The notes beneath the pieces are model-generated. The model ran no database searches, was not told the origin of the DNA, and saw nothing but the letters and a program-made list of their open reading frames with translations. Shown piece by piece: positions 26,110 through 35,445 of a DNA stretch of 64,000 bases; positions within the stretch are counted from its first letter, which is position 1, and each line of letters starts with the position of its first letter. The translations under genes and the position numbers were made by a program. Origin of the DNA: Elusimicrobiota bacterium (lineage in GTDB: Bacteria; Elusimicrobiota; Elusimicrobia; F11); assembly GCA_022072025.1 (NCBI GenBank), contig JAJVIP010000020.1, positions 51,335-115,334 on the forward strand, in the 5' to 3' direction.

Positions 26110-27305
26110 TGGAGCAACTCAAAGAATCGTTTCATATCGCCTGGACCAATTTATCACACAACGCCATCCGCTCCTTGTTGTCCATCTTGGGTGTGGTGAT
26201 TGGGATTGCGGCGGTCATCACCGTTTTGTCCATTGGCGCCGGGGCCAAACAGCGCATCATGGATCAAATGAACTCGCTGGGGGTCAATGTCTATACCGTC
26301 CGCGCGCAATATGATGAGAAAACCAAACGGATGGGATTCTTGGAGTTGGATGATGTGGTTCGTCTCGAGGAAGTTCCTTCCGTTCTATCTGTTTTGCCAC
26401 AACTGAATCTTTATCAGATGGTGCGGAGTCGATCAGGTGAAAGTCGGGGACTTGTGGTGGGGGTGGATGCCACGGCCTTGGGCGCCAAAGGATACGTGAT
26501 CAAGAAAGGGCGCAATATGTCTCCCATTGAGATAGAGGAACGAATGTCGATTTGTTTGATCAGTGAAGAGACAGAGCAAATCCTATTTTCCGGGTCCCTT
26601 AAGAGCAGTGACACTTCTCTTTTCATCGAAAACAAGCCGTGGGAGGTGGTGGGTGTTTTTGCCCCTCGGTCGAAACGAAGAAAAGGCCGAGGCGGCCTAG
26701 AGGTGTGGGTTCCGTTGACCACCTTGATGCGAACCGGTCAGCAATTGATGATTCCTTCCATTGATGTTCATGTGAGTCCTTCGGCCAGCCCCGCGATGAA
26801 AACAGAATTGTTGATGACCATGGAACGAGGTGACCCGAAACGAAAAGGGCTTTTTTCGGTACGGGATCAAGCGGACTCTTTTTCTCGCAGTCTTGAAATT
26901 CAAAAGTCATTGTCCATGAATGGACTGTTGGTGGCCTGCGTGTCTTTGATTGTGGGAGGCATTGGCATGATGAACGTGATGCTCACCTCTGTCGCTGAGA
27001 GAACCCGTGAAATTGGAATTCGACGCGCCGTGGGTGCGCGCAAAAAAGATATTTTGCTTCAGTTCCTTGTTGAGAGTTGTTTGCTGAGTTTGTTGGGAGG
27101 TATTTTGGGGCTCTTGGTGGGCTCTGCCTTGGCGAGAGGTTTGCCACTCCTCTTAAAAGACCAATTTACGGTGATTCCCGTGATACAACCCAGTTTTTTG
27201 GTATTGGCGGTGATGGCCGGTGTGACGATGGGGATGGCCTTTGGTTTCTATCCTGCCATCAAAGCCTCCAAACTCTCTCCTTCCGAAGCGTTGAGAACAG
27301 AATAA
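26109..27305 (+). CDS. MacB/FtsX-type ABC transporter permease
   Basis: Permease of 398 residues with the MacB topology. The N-terminal helix (~20-42, LLSILGVVIGIAAVITVLSIGAGA) is followed by a periplasmic MacB-PCD-like domain (~50-265) and three C-terminal helices starting with VACVSLIVGGIGMMNVM. The cytoplasmic coupling motif TREIGIRRAVGARKKDILLQFL is characteristic. The ATPase is a separate protein here, unlike in E. coli MacB. With the adjacent TolC and HlyD proteins it forms a complete tripartite type-I-like mechanotransmission pump; the substrate could be a peptide, a lipid-like molecule or a siderophore and is not evident. Confidence 0.92.
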   Translation: MEQLKESFHIAWTNLSHNAIRSLLSILGVVIGIAAVITVLSIGAGAKQRIMDQMNSLGVNVYTVRAQYDEKTKRMGFLELDDVVRLEEVPSVLSVLPQLNLYQMVRSRSGESRGLVVGVDATALGAKGYVIKKGRNMSPIEIEERMSICLISEETEQILFSGSLKSSDTSLFIENKPWEVVGVFAPRSKRRKGRGGLEVWVPLTTLMRTGQQLMIPSIDVHVSPSASPAMKTELLMTMERGDPKRKGLFSVRDQADSFSRSLEIQKSLSMNGLLVACVSLIVGGIGMMNVMLTSVAERTREIGIRRAVGARKKDILLQFLVESCLLSLLGGILGLLVGSALARGLPLLLKDQFTVIPVIQPSFLVLAVMAGVTMGMAFGFYPAIKASKLSPSEALRTE

Positions 27306-27336
27306 AAATTGGTTGGTTTGGTATTCTCCGCTTCTT

Positions 27337-28020
27337 ATGTCATCAACTGGCATCCTATATATATTGGCCACGCCCATTGGCAATTTGGGAGATATCACTC
27401 TGCGCGCCATTGAGACGTTGAAAAATGTGGATGTGGTGGCTTGCGAAGACACACGCCGGACAGAAAAATTACTCAGTCACTTGGGTTTTCGAAAATCGCT
27501 CCATCGCTATGATGAACACACCCATGCCCCCTCCTCCCAGAAAATAATTGAGTGGTTAAAAATGGGGCGGTCAGTGGCCTTGGTAACCGACGCTGGCACC
27601 CCGGCCATTTCTGATCCTGGATCGCGTTTGGTGGCGGAAGTTCTTGAAAATCAGCTAAAAGTGGTTCCCATTCCGGGGGCATCGTCCGTATCGGCGGCCT
27701 TGAGCGTGTCTGGATTTGTGGGGGAGGGATATGTTTTTTTGGGATTTTTACCCCGAAAAAAAGGCCCGGCCACACGTTTGTTGCAGGCGTCATTGGGATT
27801 AGGTAAAAACCTCGTGCTTTTTGAGTCCCCTTTTCGGGTGGCGGACACCTTGCAGTTGATTCACGATGTCGCGCCCCAAACGCAAGTGATGCTTGCCCGT
27901 GAAATCACAAAACTCCACGAAGAGTTTCTGCGGGGCAACGAAACTGAAGTTCTTGAACAACTCAAGTCGCGGCCGAACAAAGGGGAAGTGGTTGTTGTCA
28001 TAAGGAGAGAAAAAGTTTGA
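27337..28020 (+). CDS. rsmI: 16S rRNA (cytidine-2'-O)-methyltransferase RsmI
   Basis: SAM-dependent enzyme of 227 residues that methylates the 2'-O of C1402 in 16S rRNA. Signature blocks are GILYILATPIGNLGDIT (N-terminus), VACEDTRRTEKLL, VALVTDAGTPAISDPG and PIPGASSVSAALSVSG, all typical of the tetrapyrrole-methylase fold of RsmI. The C-terminal small domain found in longer RsmI proteins is absent or very short. I took the ATG at 27337 (MSSTG...) rather than the frame start at 27313, because it matches the family N-terminus. The stop overlaps the ArgC start (TTGA). Confidence 0.95.
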   Translation: MSSTGILYILATPIGNLGDITLRAIETLKNVDVVACEDTRRTEKLLSHLGFRKSLHRYDEHTHAPSSQKIIEWLKMGRSVALVTDAGTPAISDPGSRLVAEVLENQLKVVPIPGASSVSAALSVSGFVGEGYVFLGFLPRKKGPATRLLQASLGLGKNLVLFESPFRVADTLQLIHDVAPQTQVMLAREITKLHEEFLRGNETEVLEQLKSRPNKGEVVVVIRREKV

Positions 28021-29039
28021 TTCGCGTTTCTATTTTGGGCGCCACCGGATATTCGGGGGGCGAACTCATCCACATCTTGCTGAAGGATTCTTCTATATCC
28101 CTTCAGCACCTCACCTCGGAATCATCGGCGGGCCAGCCAATTCACCATGTTCACCCGGAATTGCGAGGCCGATTGCCGCATTCCTTTGTGAAATTGAACA
28201 TCAAACAAATTGCGAAGGATTCAGATGTGGTTTTCTCATGTTATCCCGCCGCTGCTGGAATCAAACCCAATTCTCAGTTGGTCAAAGCCGGAGTCAAGGT
28301 TATTGATTTATCCGGTGATTTCCGTCTCTCCTCTGCAGCAGAATACAAGAAGTGGTACAAAGAAACTCACACCGCGCCCGCTTTGCTTAAAAGCGCGGTG
28401 TATGGCTTGCCGGAACTTTTTCGAGAACAAATTCGGCAAGCGTCCTTGGTGGCGAACCCAGGCTGTTACGCCACCGCTGCGGTACTTTCAGCAGCGCCTT
28501 TGGTTAAACCTTTGTTGGTGGACCCCAAAAGTTTGATCGTGGATGCCAAATCAGGGGTGTCCGGGGCAGGTAAAAAATTATCCTCAGAGTACTTGTACTG
28601 TGAGGTTGATAGCAACTTAAAAGCCTACAACGTGGCCCGTCATCGTCATCAGCCGGAAATCGAGACTGTTCTGCATCGCCTCTCTCGCGTTTCATTGGCC
28701 CTGACATTTTCTCCGCATTTGATTCCCATGCCAAGGGGAATATTGTCGGTTCTTTACGCCACGCTTAAGAAATCCATGAAAACGGAAGATATTCGGTCAC
28801 AATTTGTCCGTTTTTATGAACGGGAACCCTTCATCCGCATCTTGCCTGAAGGGGAACTCCCTGAAACAAAAAACGTCGTTCATTCTAATTATTGCGATAT
28901 TGGGATAACGCAGGACGCTCGTACGAACCGTGTCATTGTGCTCGCCGCCTTGGATAATTTGGTTAAAGGCGCAGCCGGGCAAGCCGTTCAGAACATGAAT
29001 CTTTGTTTTAAACGACCCGAAACGGAAGGCCTCCTCTAA
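28017..29039 (+). CDS. argC: N-acetyl-gamma-glutamyl-phosphate reductase
   Basis: NADPH-dependent third step of arginine synthesis, 340 residues. The nucleotide-binding start VSILGATGYSGGELI, the catalytic cysteine in VANPGCYATAAVL (~151), and the HRHQPEIE segment with the conserved histidine identify ArgC. The TTG start at 28017 has AAGGAGAG 7 nt upstream and overlaps the rsmI stop, so the non-ATG start is well supported. ArgJ, which supplies the acetyl group for the same pathway, follows after one small gene; argB and argD are not in the window. Confidence 0.96.
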   Translation: MIRVSILGATGYSGGELIHILLKDSSISLQHLTSESSAGQPIHHVHPELRGRLPHSFVKLNIKQIAKDSDVVFSCYPAAAGIKPNSQLVKAGVKVIDLSGDFRLSSAAEYKKWYKETHTAPALLKSAVYGLPELFREQIRQASLVANPGCYATAAVLSAAPLVKPLLVDPKSLIVDAKSGVSGAGKKLSSEYLYCEVDSNLKAYNVARHRHQPEIETVLHRLSRVSLALTFSPHLIPMPRGILSVLYATLKKSMKTEDIRSQFVRFYEREPFIRILPEGELPETKNVVHSNYCDIGITQDARTNRVIVLAALDNLVKGAAGQAVQNMNLCFKRPETEGLL

Positions 29040-29066
29040 TGTCCCCATGTCCATCAGGAGTATCAC

Positions 29067-29435
29067 ATGGGTTTATTGTCATCGTTGAAAAGTCTTTTTG
29101 GTTTTTCGGCCTCTCAGCCGACGCTTCAGCCCGGCGACAAAATGTTGGTGTGCGAAGATTGCCACTCCAACTTTATTTTTGACGCCGGCGAGCAGCGGTT
29201 TTTTAAAGAGAAAGGGTTCACCGAACCGAAACGTTGTCCCAAATGCCGCAAACGCGTGCGCGGACGAATGCGCCGCCGGGGGCGAGGGGGACAAGGTCAT
29301 CAACAGAACCAAAATCAACACAATCACCAACACCACCAATCGGGAAACCAAGACCATCACAATCGACGAAATCGTCATCATGGCCGTCGTCATTCCGTGA
29401 TTGATGGGGACTCCCCTTACGCCGACGAAAGGTAA
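29067..29435 (+). CDS. Zinc-ribbon protein with RG- and His/Asn/Gln-rich tail
   Basis: A 122-residue protein. Residues ~25-65 match the short treble-clef zinc-ribbon family (zf-tcix type): LVCEDCHSNFIFDAGEQRFF, KGF, and RCPKCRKRVRG, with two CxxC pairs. The rest is low complexity: basic Arg/Gly-rich (RMRRRGRGG) and then Gln/Asn/His-rich. The tail is very like the N-terminal tail of the Rho-like protein in this window, suggesting RNA association for both; this is inference. AGGAG lies 7 nt before the ATG. It sits between argC and argJ in the same orientation, and both junctions are tight. Confidence 0.85.
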   Translation: MGLLSSLKSLFGFSASQPTLQPGDKMLVCEDCHSNFIFDAGEQRFFKEKGFTEPKRCPKCRKRVRGRMRRRGRGGQGHQQNQNQHNHQHHQSGNQDHHNRRNRHHGRRHSVIDGDSPYADER

Positions 29436-29438
29436 TCT

Positions 29439-30683
29439 ATGAAAAGTGCATTCTGGCCCCGCGGTTTTTCAGCCACTGGACTCAGTGCGGGACTCTCACG
29501 CAAGAAAAATAAAAAAGACATGGCTCTTTTTTTCTCACATGCGCCCGCCAATGGCGGAGCGGTGTTCACGAACAGTCAAGTCAAGGCCGCTCCGATTGTG
29601 TTGACTCAAGAACGGCTTCTTAAAACCAGGGGCCATGTTCGCGCGGTGGTGGTCAATTCAGGGAGTGCCAATGCGGCCACGGGAAAACCTGGGCTTCAAG
29701 ACGCGTTGATGACGACCCAATGGGTGGCCGAGGGTCTCCAGGTGGACAAAGACGAGGTGTGGGTGGCTTCAACGGGTGTCATTGGAACACGCATTGATCT
29801 CACCAAATACAAGAGAGGTTTGGGTCAAATGTTGGACCGAATTCCATCTTCCGCTGGAGAAACTCTGCAGGAAGGGCATTTGGCCTCCGAAGCCATTATG
29901 ACCACCGACACCAAAATGAAAGTGGCGGATTGTTCCTTCAAAATTGGAAATGAAACCGTGCGAATGTGGGGTTGCGCGAAGGGTTCGGGAATGATCCATC
30001 CTGATTTACGGGGCCCTCGAGGGCAATTGCACGCCACCATGTTGGTGTTTATCTTGACCGATGCCAACATCAAGCCTCCCCTCATTCAACGCGCCTTGGA
30101 ATGGGTGGCTGATAAAACATTCAACTGTGTGAGTGTCGATGGAGATACCTCCACAAATGATTTTGTTTGCGTTCTCGCCAATGGCGCTTCGGGCGCTCCT
30201 GAAATAAAAACCATTCATGAACGGGGGTACCATATTTTCCGTTCCGCGCTTCATGAAGTGTGTGAAAAGTTAACCACCTCTATTGCGATGGACGGCGAAG
30301 GGGCCTCTCGGTTGGTTCAGATTTTTGTCGAAAACGCGCGAAGCGAATCCTCGGCTAGAAAAATGGCGGCCGTGATCGCTTCTTCTCCGCTTGTAAAAAC
30401 CGCCTGTCATGGAGCCGACCCAAATTGGGGACGTGTTTTGGCGGCGATGGGCCGTTCGGGCGTCAAATTTGATCCAGCGAAGGTAAAAGTGTGGTTGGGG
30501 GACATTCTTGTGTGCAAAGGCGGAACCGAATATCCATTCTCAGAAAGGGATGCCATTCGCTATATGCAAAACAAACGAATTGTGGTCCGGGTGGACTTGG
30601 GGCTTGGAAAACAATGGTCCCATTACAAAACATGTGATTTTACCGGTCAATATGTCGGTATCAACGCCGGCTATCGGACGTGA
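29439..30683 (+). CDS. argJ: Glutamate N-acetyltransferase / amino-acid acetyltransferase ArgJ
   Basis: Bifunctional or monofunctional ornithine acetyltransferase of 414 residues that recycles the acetyl group in arginine synthesis. Blocks: VVVNSGSANAATGKPGLQDA, VASTGVIGTRID, CAKGSGMIHP, SVDGDTSTNDFV and CHGADPNWGRVLAAMG. The precursor normally cuts itself before the Thr of an ATML motif; here HATML puts that Thr at residue 200. Between GMIHP and ATML there are ten residues (DLRGPRGQLH) where most ArgJ proteins have two, an unusual insertion beside the active site. The C-terminus GINAGYRT is the normal family end. It follows the zinc-ribbon gene by 3 nt. Confidence 0.94.
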   Translation: MKSAFWPRGFSATGLSAGLSRKKNKKDMALFFSHAPANGGAVFTNSQVKAAPIVLTQERLLKTRGHVRAVVVNSGSANAATGKPGLQDALMTTQWVAEGLQVDKDEVWVASTGVIGTRIDLTKYKRGLGQMLDRIPSSAGETLQEGHLASEAIMTTDTKMKVADCSFKIGNETVRMWGCAKGSGMIHPDLRGPRGQLHATMLVFILTDANIKPPLIQRALEWVADKTFNCVSVDGDTSTNDFVCVLANGASGAPEIKTIHERGYHIFRSALHEVCEKLTTSIAMDGEGASRLVQIFVENARSESSARKMAAVIASSPLVKTACHGADPNWGRVLAAMGRSGVKFDPAKVKVWLGDILVCKGGTEYPFSERDAIRYMQNKRIVVRVDLGLGKQWSHYKTCDFTGQYVGINAGYRT

Positions 30684-30745
30684 TGTTTAGCTCCTCTTCG
30701 AATTTAAAGTTTGTAATTTGAGATTAAGAATTTTTTTAAACTCTA

Positions 30746-30876
30746 AGAGGCTGTATAAAAAGCCGTCGTCCCGGCATGCCTCTGGCCGGGACCCAGGTGT
30801 TCTCGACGGTAGAACCTGGACCCCGGCCAAACAACGTGCCGGGGCGACGGTCCATCGGGGTTTTTATACAGGCTCT
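30746..30876. mobile_element. MITE-like CCGGC-family element with TATAAAAA terminal inverted repeats, copy 2
   Basis: Outer ends are inverted copies: AGAGGCTGTATAAAAA on the left and TTTTTATACAGGCTCT on the right. Inside lies the CCGGC palindrome (CGTCGTCCCGGCATGCC ... GTGCCGGGGCGACGG), with an inner pair CCAGGTGTTCTC/GAACCTGG around the centre. The core is shared with the elements at 5333, 35446 and 40121; the outer ends are not seen at the other copies. It lies between argJ and the Sua5-like gene and falsely extends the latter's frame upstream. The flanking bases 30684-30745 are AT-rich and hold nothing else I can name. Confidence 0.85.
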
Positions 30877-30892
30877 AAACTCGAATAAACCA

Positions 30893-31525
30893 ATGATCAG
30901 AACAACCGTTTATAGATTGGGGAAGAACAATCTTGGTCAGAGGCAATTGAATTTTTTGGTGGAAACACTCAGCAAAGGCGGGCTGGTAACTTTCCCAACA
31001 GATACGGTTTATGGCATCGCCTGTAACGCTTTTCATATGGACGCAATCAAGAAAATCTATAAGTTGAAGGGTCGAAGCTACACCAAGGCGCTCCCCATTT
31101 TTATAGCCGACGCGGCTCAGCTTCCCTTGGTGGCCAAGGAAGTTTTGCCAGAAGCGAGGACTTTGATGAAAGCATTTTGGCCCGGAGCGTTAACGCTTAT
31201 TTTTAAAACGGCTCCCTTGGCACTGCATGCGGCGAGGGGGAAGAGTACTTTGGCGGTGAGAATTCCCCAGGGGCATTTTTTTGGAAAATTGCTGGCGGCT
31301 TTGCCGTTTCCCTTGGCCGTCACCAGCGCCAACAAATCAGGGTATCCTTCGCTCATCAAGGGAGGAGAAGTCACAAAACAATTTAAAGGACTGGTGGATA
31401 TCATCATCGAGGGAGGTTCGTGCAAGATTGGCCGAGAATCGACGGTGGTGGATGTCACCCATTTTCCCTTCACGGTGATTCGTGAAGGAGCCCTTTCAAA
31501 ACAAAAAATTCTAAATGCCATTTGA
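30893..31525 (+). CDS. tsaC: Sua5/YciO/YrdC-family threonylcarbamoyl-AMP synthase
   Basis: About 210 residues. Makes threonylcarbamoyl-AMP from threonine, bicarbonate and ATP for the universal t6A37 modification of tRNA. Motifs: [51 protein letters not shown] and [13 protein letters not shown]. The single-domain length fits YrdC/TsaC rather than two-domain Sua5. The frame continues upstream to 30776 through the repeat element, but the conserved part and the ATG at 30893 mark the true start. The end overlaps the possible glyA upstream frame but not its chosen start. Confidence 0.9.
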   Translation: MIRTTVYRLGKNNLGQRQLNFLVETLSKGGLVTFPTDTVYGIACNAFHMDAIKKIYKLKGRSYTKALPIFIADAAQLPLVAKEVLPEARTLMKAFWPGALTLIFKTAPLALHAARGKSTLAVRIPQGHFFGKLLAALPFPLAVTSANKSGYPSLIKGGEVTKQFKGLVDIIIEGGSCKIGRESTVVDVTHFPFTVIREGALSKQKILNAI

Positions 31526-31536
31526 GGAGAAGAAAC

Positions 31537-32787
31537 GTGTACAACAAGATTCGAAAGCAAGATCCAGCCGTTTATAAGGCCATTCACGCGGAGGTGAAAC
31601 GTCAACAAGAAGGGCTGGAGTTGATCGCTTCAGAAAATTTCACGTCCGAAGCGGTGATGGAAGCGCAGGGATGCGTGATGACGAACAAATACGCAGAAGG
31701 GTATCCTGGTAAACGTTACTACGGTGGCTGTGAAAATGTGGATGTGGTCGAAACAATGGCCATTGAACGAGCTAAAAAATTATTTGGTGCGGAGCATGCC
31801 AATGTTCAAGCTCACTCCGGCACCCAGGCCAACATCGCGGTCCTCATGACGTTTCTGCAACCGGGAGACACCATTATGGGCCTTCAGTTGGCGCATGGCG
31901 GGCATTTGTCGCATGGTCATCCGCTCAATTTTTCCGGAAAATATTTTAACGTCGTGGGCTTTGGCGTTTCGGAAAAAACGGAACTCATAGATTATGAGCA
32001 GGCCGAAAACTTGGCCAAAGCGCATCAACCCAAATTGTTGTGCATCGGCGCCTCGGCCTATGCTCGCGAATTTGATTGGGCGCGTTTTAGGAAAATCGCC
32101 GATAGCGTGGGAGCCATTTTTATGGCCGATATCGCTCACTATGCGGGGTTGGTCGTGGCGGGGCTTTACCCCTCACCTGTTCCTTACGCCGATGTGGTCA
32201 CAACCACCACACACAAAACATTGCGAGGGCCGCGCGGGGGGCTCATTTTGAGCAAACAAAAATACGCGGCCGATATCGACCGTTCCATTTTTCCAGGCGA
32301 CCAAGGCGGACCGCTCATGCATGTCATTGCCGCCAAAGCGGTGGCATTGGGCGAGGCGCTTAAGCCAGCGTTTAAAACATATCAACGCCAAGTGAAAGAA
32401 AATGCGAAAACATTGGCTGAGGCCCTCACCAAAAAAGGATTGCGCATTGTGACGGGGGGAACCGATTCCCACATGTTTTTGGTGGATTTGCGTCTCAAAA
32501 ATATCACCGGTAAAGAAGCCGAAGCGGTTCTGGGCTTGGCGGGAATCACCACCAATAAAAACGCGATTCCCTTTGATCCTCAAAAACCCTTTATTGCTTC
32601 TGGGATCCGACTGGGGTCTCCAGCGGTCACCACGCGGGGCATGAAGAGAAAAGAGATGTTGCAGATAGCGAACTGGATTTCCGAGGCACTGGACGCACGC
32701 AATGATGGCAAGAAGTTGGAGAAGATCCGTTCCGATGTGAGGAAACTCTGTTCCAAATTTCCCCTGTACAAGGATCATTCGAAGTAG
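31537..32787 (+). CDS. glyA: Serine hydroxymethyltransferase
   Basis: PLP enzyme of 416 residues that converts serine and tetrahydrofolate to glycine and methylene-THF. Motifs: [56 protein letters not shown] and the PLP lysine in [15 protein letters not shown] chose GTG at 31537 because GAGGAG lies 7 nt upstream; the TTG at 31522 sits inside that ribosome binding site. FolD, which uses the methylene-THF product, is encoded about 5 kb downstream in the same direction. Confidence 0.97.
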   Translation: MYNKIRKQDPAVYKAIHAEVKRQQEGLELIASENFTSEAVMEAQGCVMTNKYAEGYPGKRYYGGCENVDVVETMAIERAKKLFGAEHANVQAHSGTQANIAVLMTFLQPGDTIMGLQLAHGGHLSHGHPLNFSGKYFNVVGFGVSEKTELIDYEQAENLAKAHQPKLLCIGASAYAREFDWARFRKIADSVGAIFMADIAHYAGLVVAGLYPSPVPYADVVTTTTHKTLRGPRGGLILSKQKYAADIDRSIFPGDQGGPLMHVIAAKAVALGEALKPAFKTYQRQVKENAKTLAEALTKKGLRIVTGGTDSHMFLVDLRLKNITGKEAEAVLGLAGITTNKNAIPFDPQKPFIASGIRLGSPAVTTRGMKRKEMLQIANWISEALDARNDGKKLEKIRSDVRKLCSKFPLYKDHSK

Positions 32788-32808
32788 ACCCAAGGGCCAT
32801 GGAGGTCT

Positions 32809-33858
32809 GTGCTTAAAACGTATTTCATCGCTTTGGTGACTGGGTTGGTGGTGTCTTTGGCGGCGACTCCCTTCAGTATTTGGATGGCCTCCCGTTGGGG
32901 CGCGATGGACCCCGTGGATCCCAGGAAAATTCATTCGATGCCGCGTCCCCGTTGGGGCGGCATTGGAATTATGGCCGGTTTTCTTTCAGGAATTATTGCC
33001 GTGTGGATGTTCGTTCCAGATTTTGGGAAATTGCTCAAGTTCAGCCAGGGAGTTCTATTTAAGAAAAAAGTAATTTTTACTCTCAACCTGGGTGAACAAC
33101 TCGCGGGGATTTTGTTCGGAGCGTTGGTCCTTTTCATCACAGGGATTGTTGATGACCGCAAACCCATGAAACCCGGAATGAAATTGTCTCTCCAAGTGAT
33201 CGCCGCCTATGTCGCGATGACTTATGGCGTTCGCATTTACGGTCTTTCAATTCCAGGTTTTGAGGCCTACTCCAATTTCCCGCTGTGGATGATGCAAGTG
33301 ATCACGATCCTGTGGCTGGTGGGCCTATCGAACGCGGTGAATCTGATTGACGGCTTGGATGGTCTTGCGGGGGGCGTGGTGGCCATTGTGGCCGGATCAT
33401 TTTTGGCGGTGGCGTTGATTCAGGAGGGAGGGCGGTCCATTATTTTTATTCAGCAGATGAAATTGGCGGGGGTGATCGCGGCGGCCTTGATGGGCGGGTT
33501 GATCGGTTTTCTTGTTTACAATTTTTATCCGGCGTCCGTTTTTATGGGGGACAGCGGTTCCCTCAGCATTGGATTTTTGGTGGGGTGCGTGGCGGTGATC
33601 GGCGCTTTTAAAACAACCATCTTGGCGGTCTTGTTTGTTCCTTTTGTGTTGGTGGCGGTTCCTATGACCGATATGGCCGTGGCCTTTTTTAGGAGACTGC
33701 TCCAACGTCAAAACCCTTTTGCCCCCGACCGAGGACATTTTCATCATCGCTTGCTCGCGGCGGGATGGACTCAGCGGGAAGCGGTTCTCTTGGTGTATTC
33801 CGTCACGCTGCTCTTGGCCTGTATCAGTATCACCGTGGTTGCCTTACGAAGAGGATGA
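32809..33858 (+). CDS. Polyprenyl-phosphate sugar-1-phosphate transferase (WecA/TagO-like)
   Basis: Integral membrane enzyme of 349 residues with about ten helices that transfers a HexNAc-1-phosphate to undecaprenyl phosphate, the first step of glycan assembly. Motifs: HSMPRPRWGGIGI, FITGIVDDRKPM, NAVNLIDGLDGLAGG (catalytic Asp cluster), FMGDSGSLSIGF and APDRGHFHHRL. The last of these separates WecA/TagO/WbpL types from MraY. GTG start at 32809 with GGAGG only 3 nt away. The stop overlaps the WecB start as ATGA, a pairing that fits synthesis of UDP-ManNAc-containing glycans. Confidence 0.93.
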   Translation: MLKTYFIALVTGLVVSLAATPFSIWMASRWGAMDPVDPRKIHSMPRPRWGGIGIMAGFLSGIIAVWMFVPDFGKLLKFSQGVLFKKKVIFTLNLGEQLAGILFGALVLFITGIVDDRKPMKPGMKLSLQVIAAYVAMTYGVRIYGLSIPGFEAYSNFPLWMMQVITILWLVGLSNAVNLIDGLDGLAGGVVAIVAGSFLAVALIQEGGRSIIFIQQMKLAGVIAAALMGGLIGFLVYNFYPASVFMGDSGSLSIGFLVGCVAVIGAFKTTILAVLFVPFVLVAVPMTDMAVAFFRRLLQRQNPFAPDRGHFHHRLLAAGWTQREAVLLVYSVTLLLACISITVVALRRG

Positions 33859-35033
33859 CCAGCGCCGTGAAACGTAAGAAGATTTTTGTTTTTTTTGGAA
33901 CGCGGCCTGAGGCCATCAAAATGGCTCCCGTGATTAAAAGTTTAGAGCAAGATTCACATTTCCATGTCCAAGTGGCTTTGAGCGCTCAACACAGAAATCT
34001 GCTTGATCAAGTTCTTCGCGTGTTTGGTGTTAAAGCGCAGGTTGACATGAATTTGATGCGGCCGGGTCAATCTTTGACCGATATCACGGTGGGTGTCATG
34101 ACTCAAATGGTTCCGGTCTTGGCTCGGCTCAAACCCGACATGGTTTTGGTTCATGGAGATACCACCACATCCATGGCGGGGACCATGGCCGCTTTTTATG
34201 CGGGGGTTCCCGTTGGGCATGTAGAGGCGGGCTTAAGGACGTTTGATTTGTCTCGCCCTTTTCCGGAAGAAGCCAATCGCCAACTCACCGATGTTTTGTC
34301 GACTCTTTATTTTTGTCCCACGCCCATGTCCAAAATGAATCTCATTCGAGAACATCGAAATCCCCAAAATATTTTTGTTACGGGAAACACCGTCATCGAT
34401 GCCTTGCTCGAAACGGCCCGTCGTCCCCGTCCTTTTGAAAACAGGGAATTGGGAAAAATCATCAAACGGATTCACGAAGATGGGAAAAAGATGATTCTTA
34501 TGACGGCGCATCGTAGAGAAAATTTCGGGAAACCGTTTGAGGAAGCCTTTCAATCCATAAAAAATTTGTGCCGGGCGTTTCCTGACAATGAGTGGATCTA
34601 TCCCGTTCATCCCAATCCGCATGTGGCGGGGCTGGCCCATAGAATATTGGGCGGAGAACCGCGCATCCATTTGTTGGATCCGCTGGAATACACGGATTTG
34701 GTTCTAGCCATGCAGGCCAGTCATTTGGTGGTGACCGACTCCGGCGGGCTTCAAGAGGAGGCGCCTTCTCTGGGAAAACCTGTGTTGGTCCTTCGTGATG
34801 TAACTGAACGGCCTGAAGCGGTTCAAGCCGGAACCGTTCGTTTGGTGGGGACTGATCGGAAAAAAATTCAGCGGGAATTTGAACGGTTGATCAAGGATGC
34901 GCGTTATTATCGAAAAATGGCGAATGCCGTGAATCCTTATGGGGATGGAAAAGCGGGAAACCGCATTGTGCAGGCCATCAAGTGGTTTTTTGGGATGACG
35001 CCGAAAAAACCAAAACCATTCATCGCCCGATGA
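33855..35033 (+). CDS. wecB: UDP-N-acetylglucosamine 2-epimerase (non-hydrolysing)
   Basis: About 392 residues; interconverts UDP-GlcNAc and UDP-ManNAc. Motifs: FVFFGTRPEAIKMAPVI, LVHGDTTTSMAGTMAAFY, GHVEAGLRTFDLSRPFPEE, MTAHRRENFGKPFEEAF, PVHPNP and VTDSGGLQEEAPSLGKPVLVL, including the acidic and His residues of the active site. The ATG at 33855 overlaps the stop of the transferase gene (ATGA). The frame continues back to 33765 inside that gene without homology support. The stop overlaps the RNase H start in the same way. Confidence 0.96.
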   Translation: MTSAVKRKKIFVFFGTRPEAIKMAPVIKSLEQDSHFHVQVALSAQHRNLLDQVLRVFGVKAQVDMNLMRPGQSLTDITVGVMTQMVPVLARLKPDMVLVHGDTTTSMAGTMAAFYAGVPVGHVEAGLRTFDLSRPFPEEANRQLTDVLSTLYFCPTPMSKMNLIREHRNPQNIFVTGNTVIDALLETARRPRPFENRELGKIIKRIHEDGKKMILMTAHRRENFGKPFEEAFQSIKNLCRAFPDNEWIYPVHPNPHVAGLAHRILGGEPRIHLLDPLEYTDLVLAMQASHLVVTDSGGLQEEAPSLGKPVLVLRDVTERPEAVQAGTVRLVGTDRKKIQREFERLIKDARYYRKMANAVNPYGDGKAGNRIVQAIKWFFGMTPKKPKPFIAR

Positions 35034-35443
35034 CAAAAAAGATCATCACCTATACAGATGGGGCGTCGCGGGGAAATCCGGGCCATGCCGGGATTGGGGC
35101 TTTGTTGTTAGATGAAAATGGCGCGACCTTGGCGGAGGCGTCGGACTATGTGGGTGTCGCCACCAACAATGAGGCGGAATATCGGGCGCTCATTTTGGCC
35201 TTGTCGCGCGCTTTGGAAATGAAAGCCACCGTGGTGGAATGCTATTTGGACAGTGAACTTGTTGTTCGACAGCTCAATGGCCTCTACCGCGTCAAGTCCG
35301 AAAAAATGTTTAAGTTTTTTGAAGATGTGAAGAGCTTAATTTTAAAGTTTAAAATGGTGACCTTTACTCATGTGCCACGCGAGCATCCGAATCAAAAAAT
35401 AGCGGACCGTTTGGCCAATAGAGGAATTGACCAGAGAACATAA
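35030..35443 (+). CDS. rnhA: Ribonuclease HI
   Basis: 137 residues; degrades the RNA strand of RNA-DNA hybrids. Catalytic carboxylates can be read in TYTDGASRGNPG, NNEAEYRALILAL, YLDSELVVRQL and QKIADRLAN. The short form without the basic handle region resembles the archaeal/Bacillus YpdQ-like group. ATG at 35030 overlaps the wecB stop (ATGA). The frame from 34982 would put an unrelated stretch in front and is rejected. A palindromic repeat follows at once. Confidence 0.92.
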   Translation: MTKKIITYTDGASRGNPGHAGIGALLLDENGATLAEASDYVGVATNNEAEYRALILALSRALEMKATVVECYLDSELVVRQLNGLYRVKSEKMFKFFEDVKSLILKFKMVTFTHVPREHPNQKIADRLANRGIDQRT

Positions 35444-35445
35444 TC

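Noticed and set aside
30684..30892. Insertion sequence with transposase in the argJ-tsaC gap
   Set aside because: Only a 131-bp palindromic element with inverted ends is present; there is no transposase reading frame.
32173..32934. 253-codon minus-strand frame over glyA and the WecA-like gene
   Set aside because: Antisense to two well-identified conserved enzymes and spans their junction.
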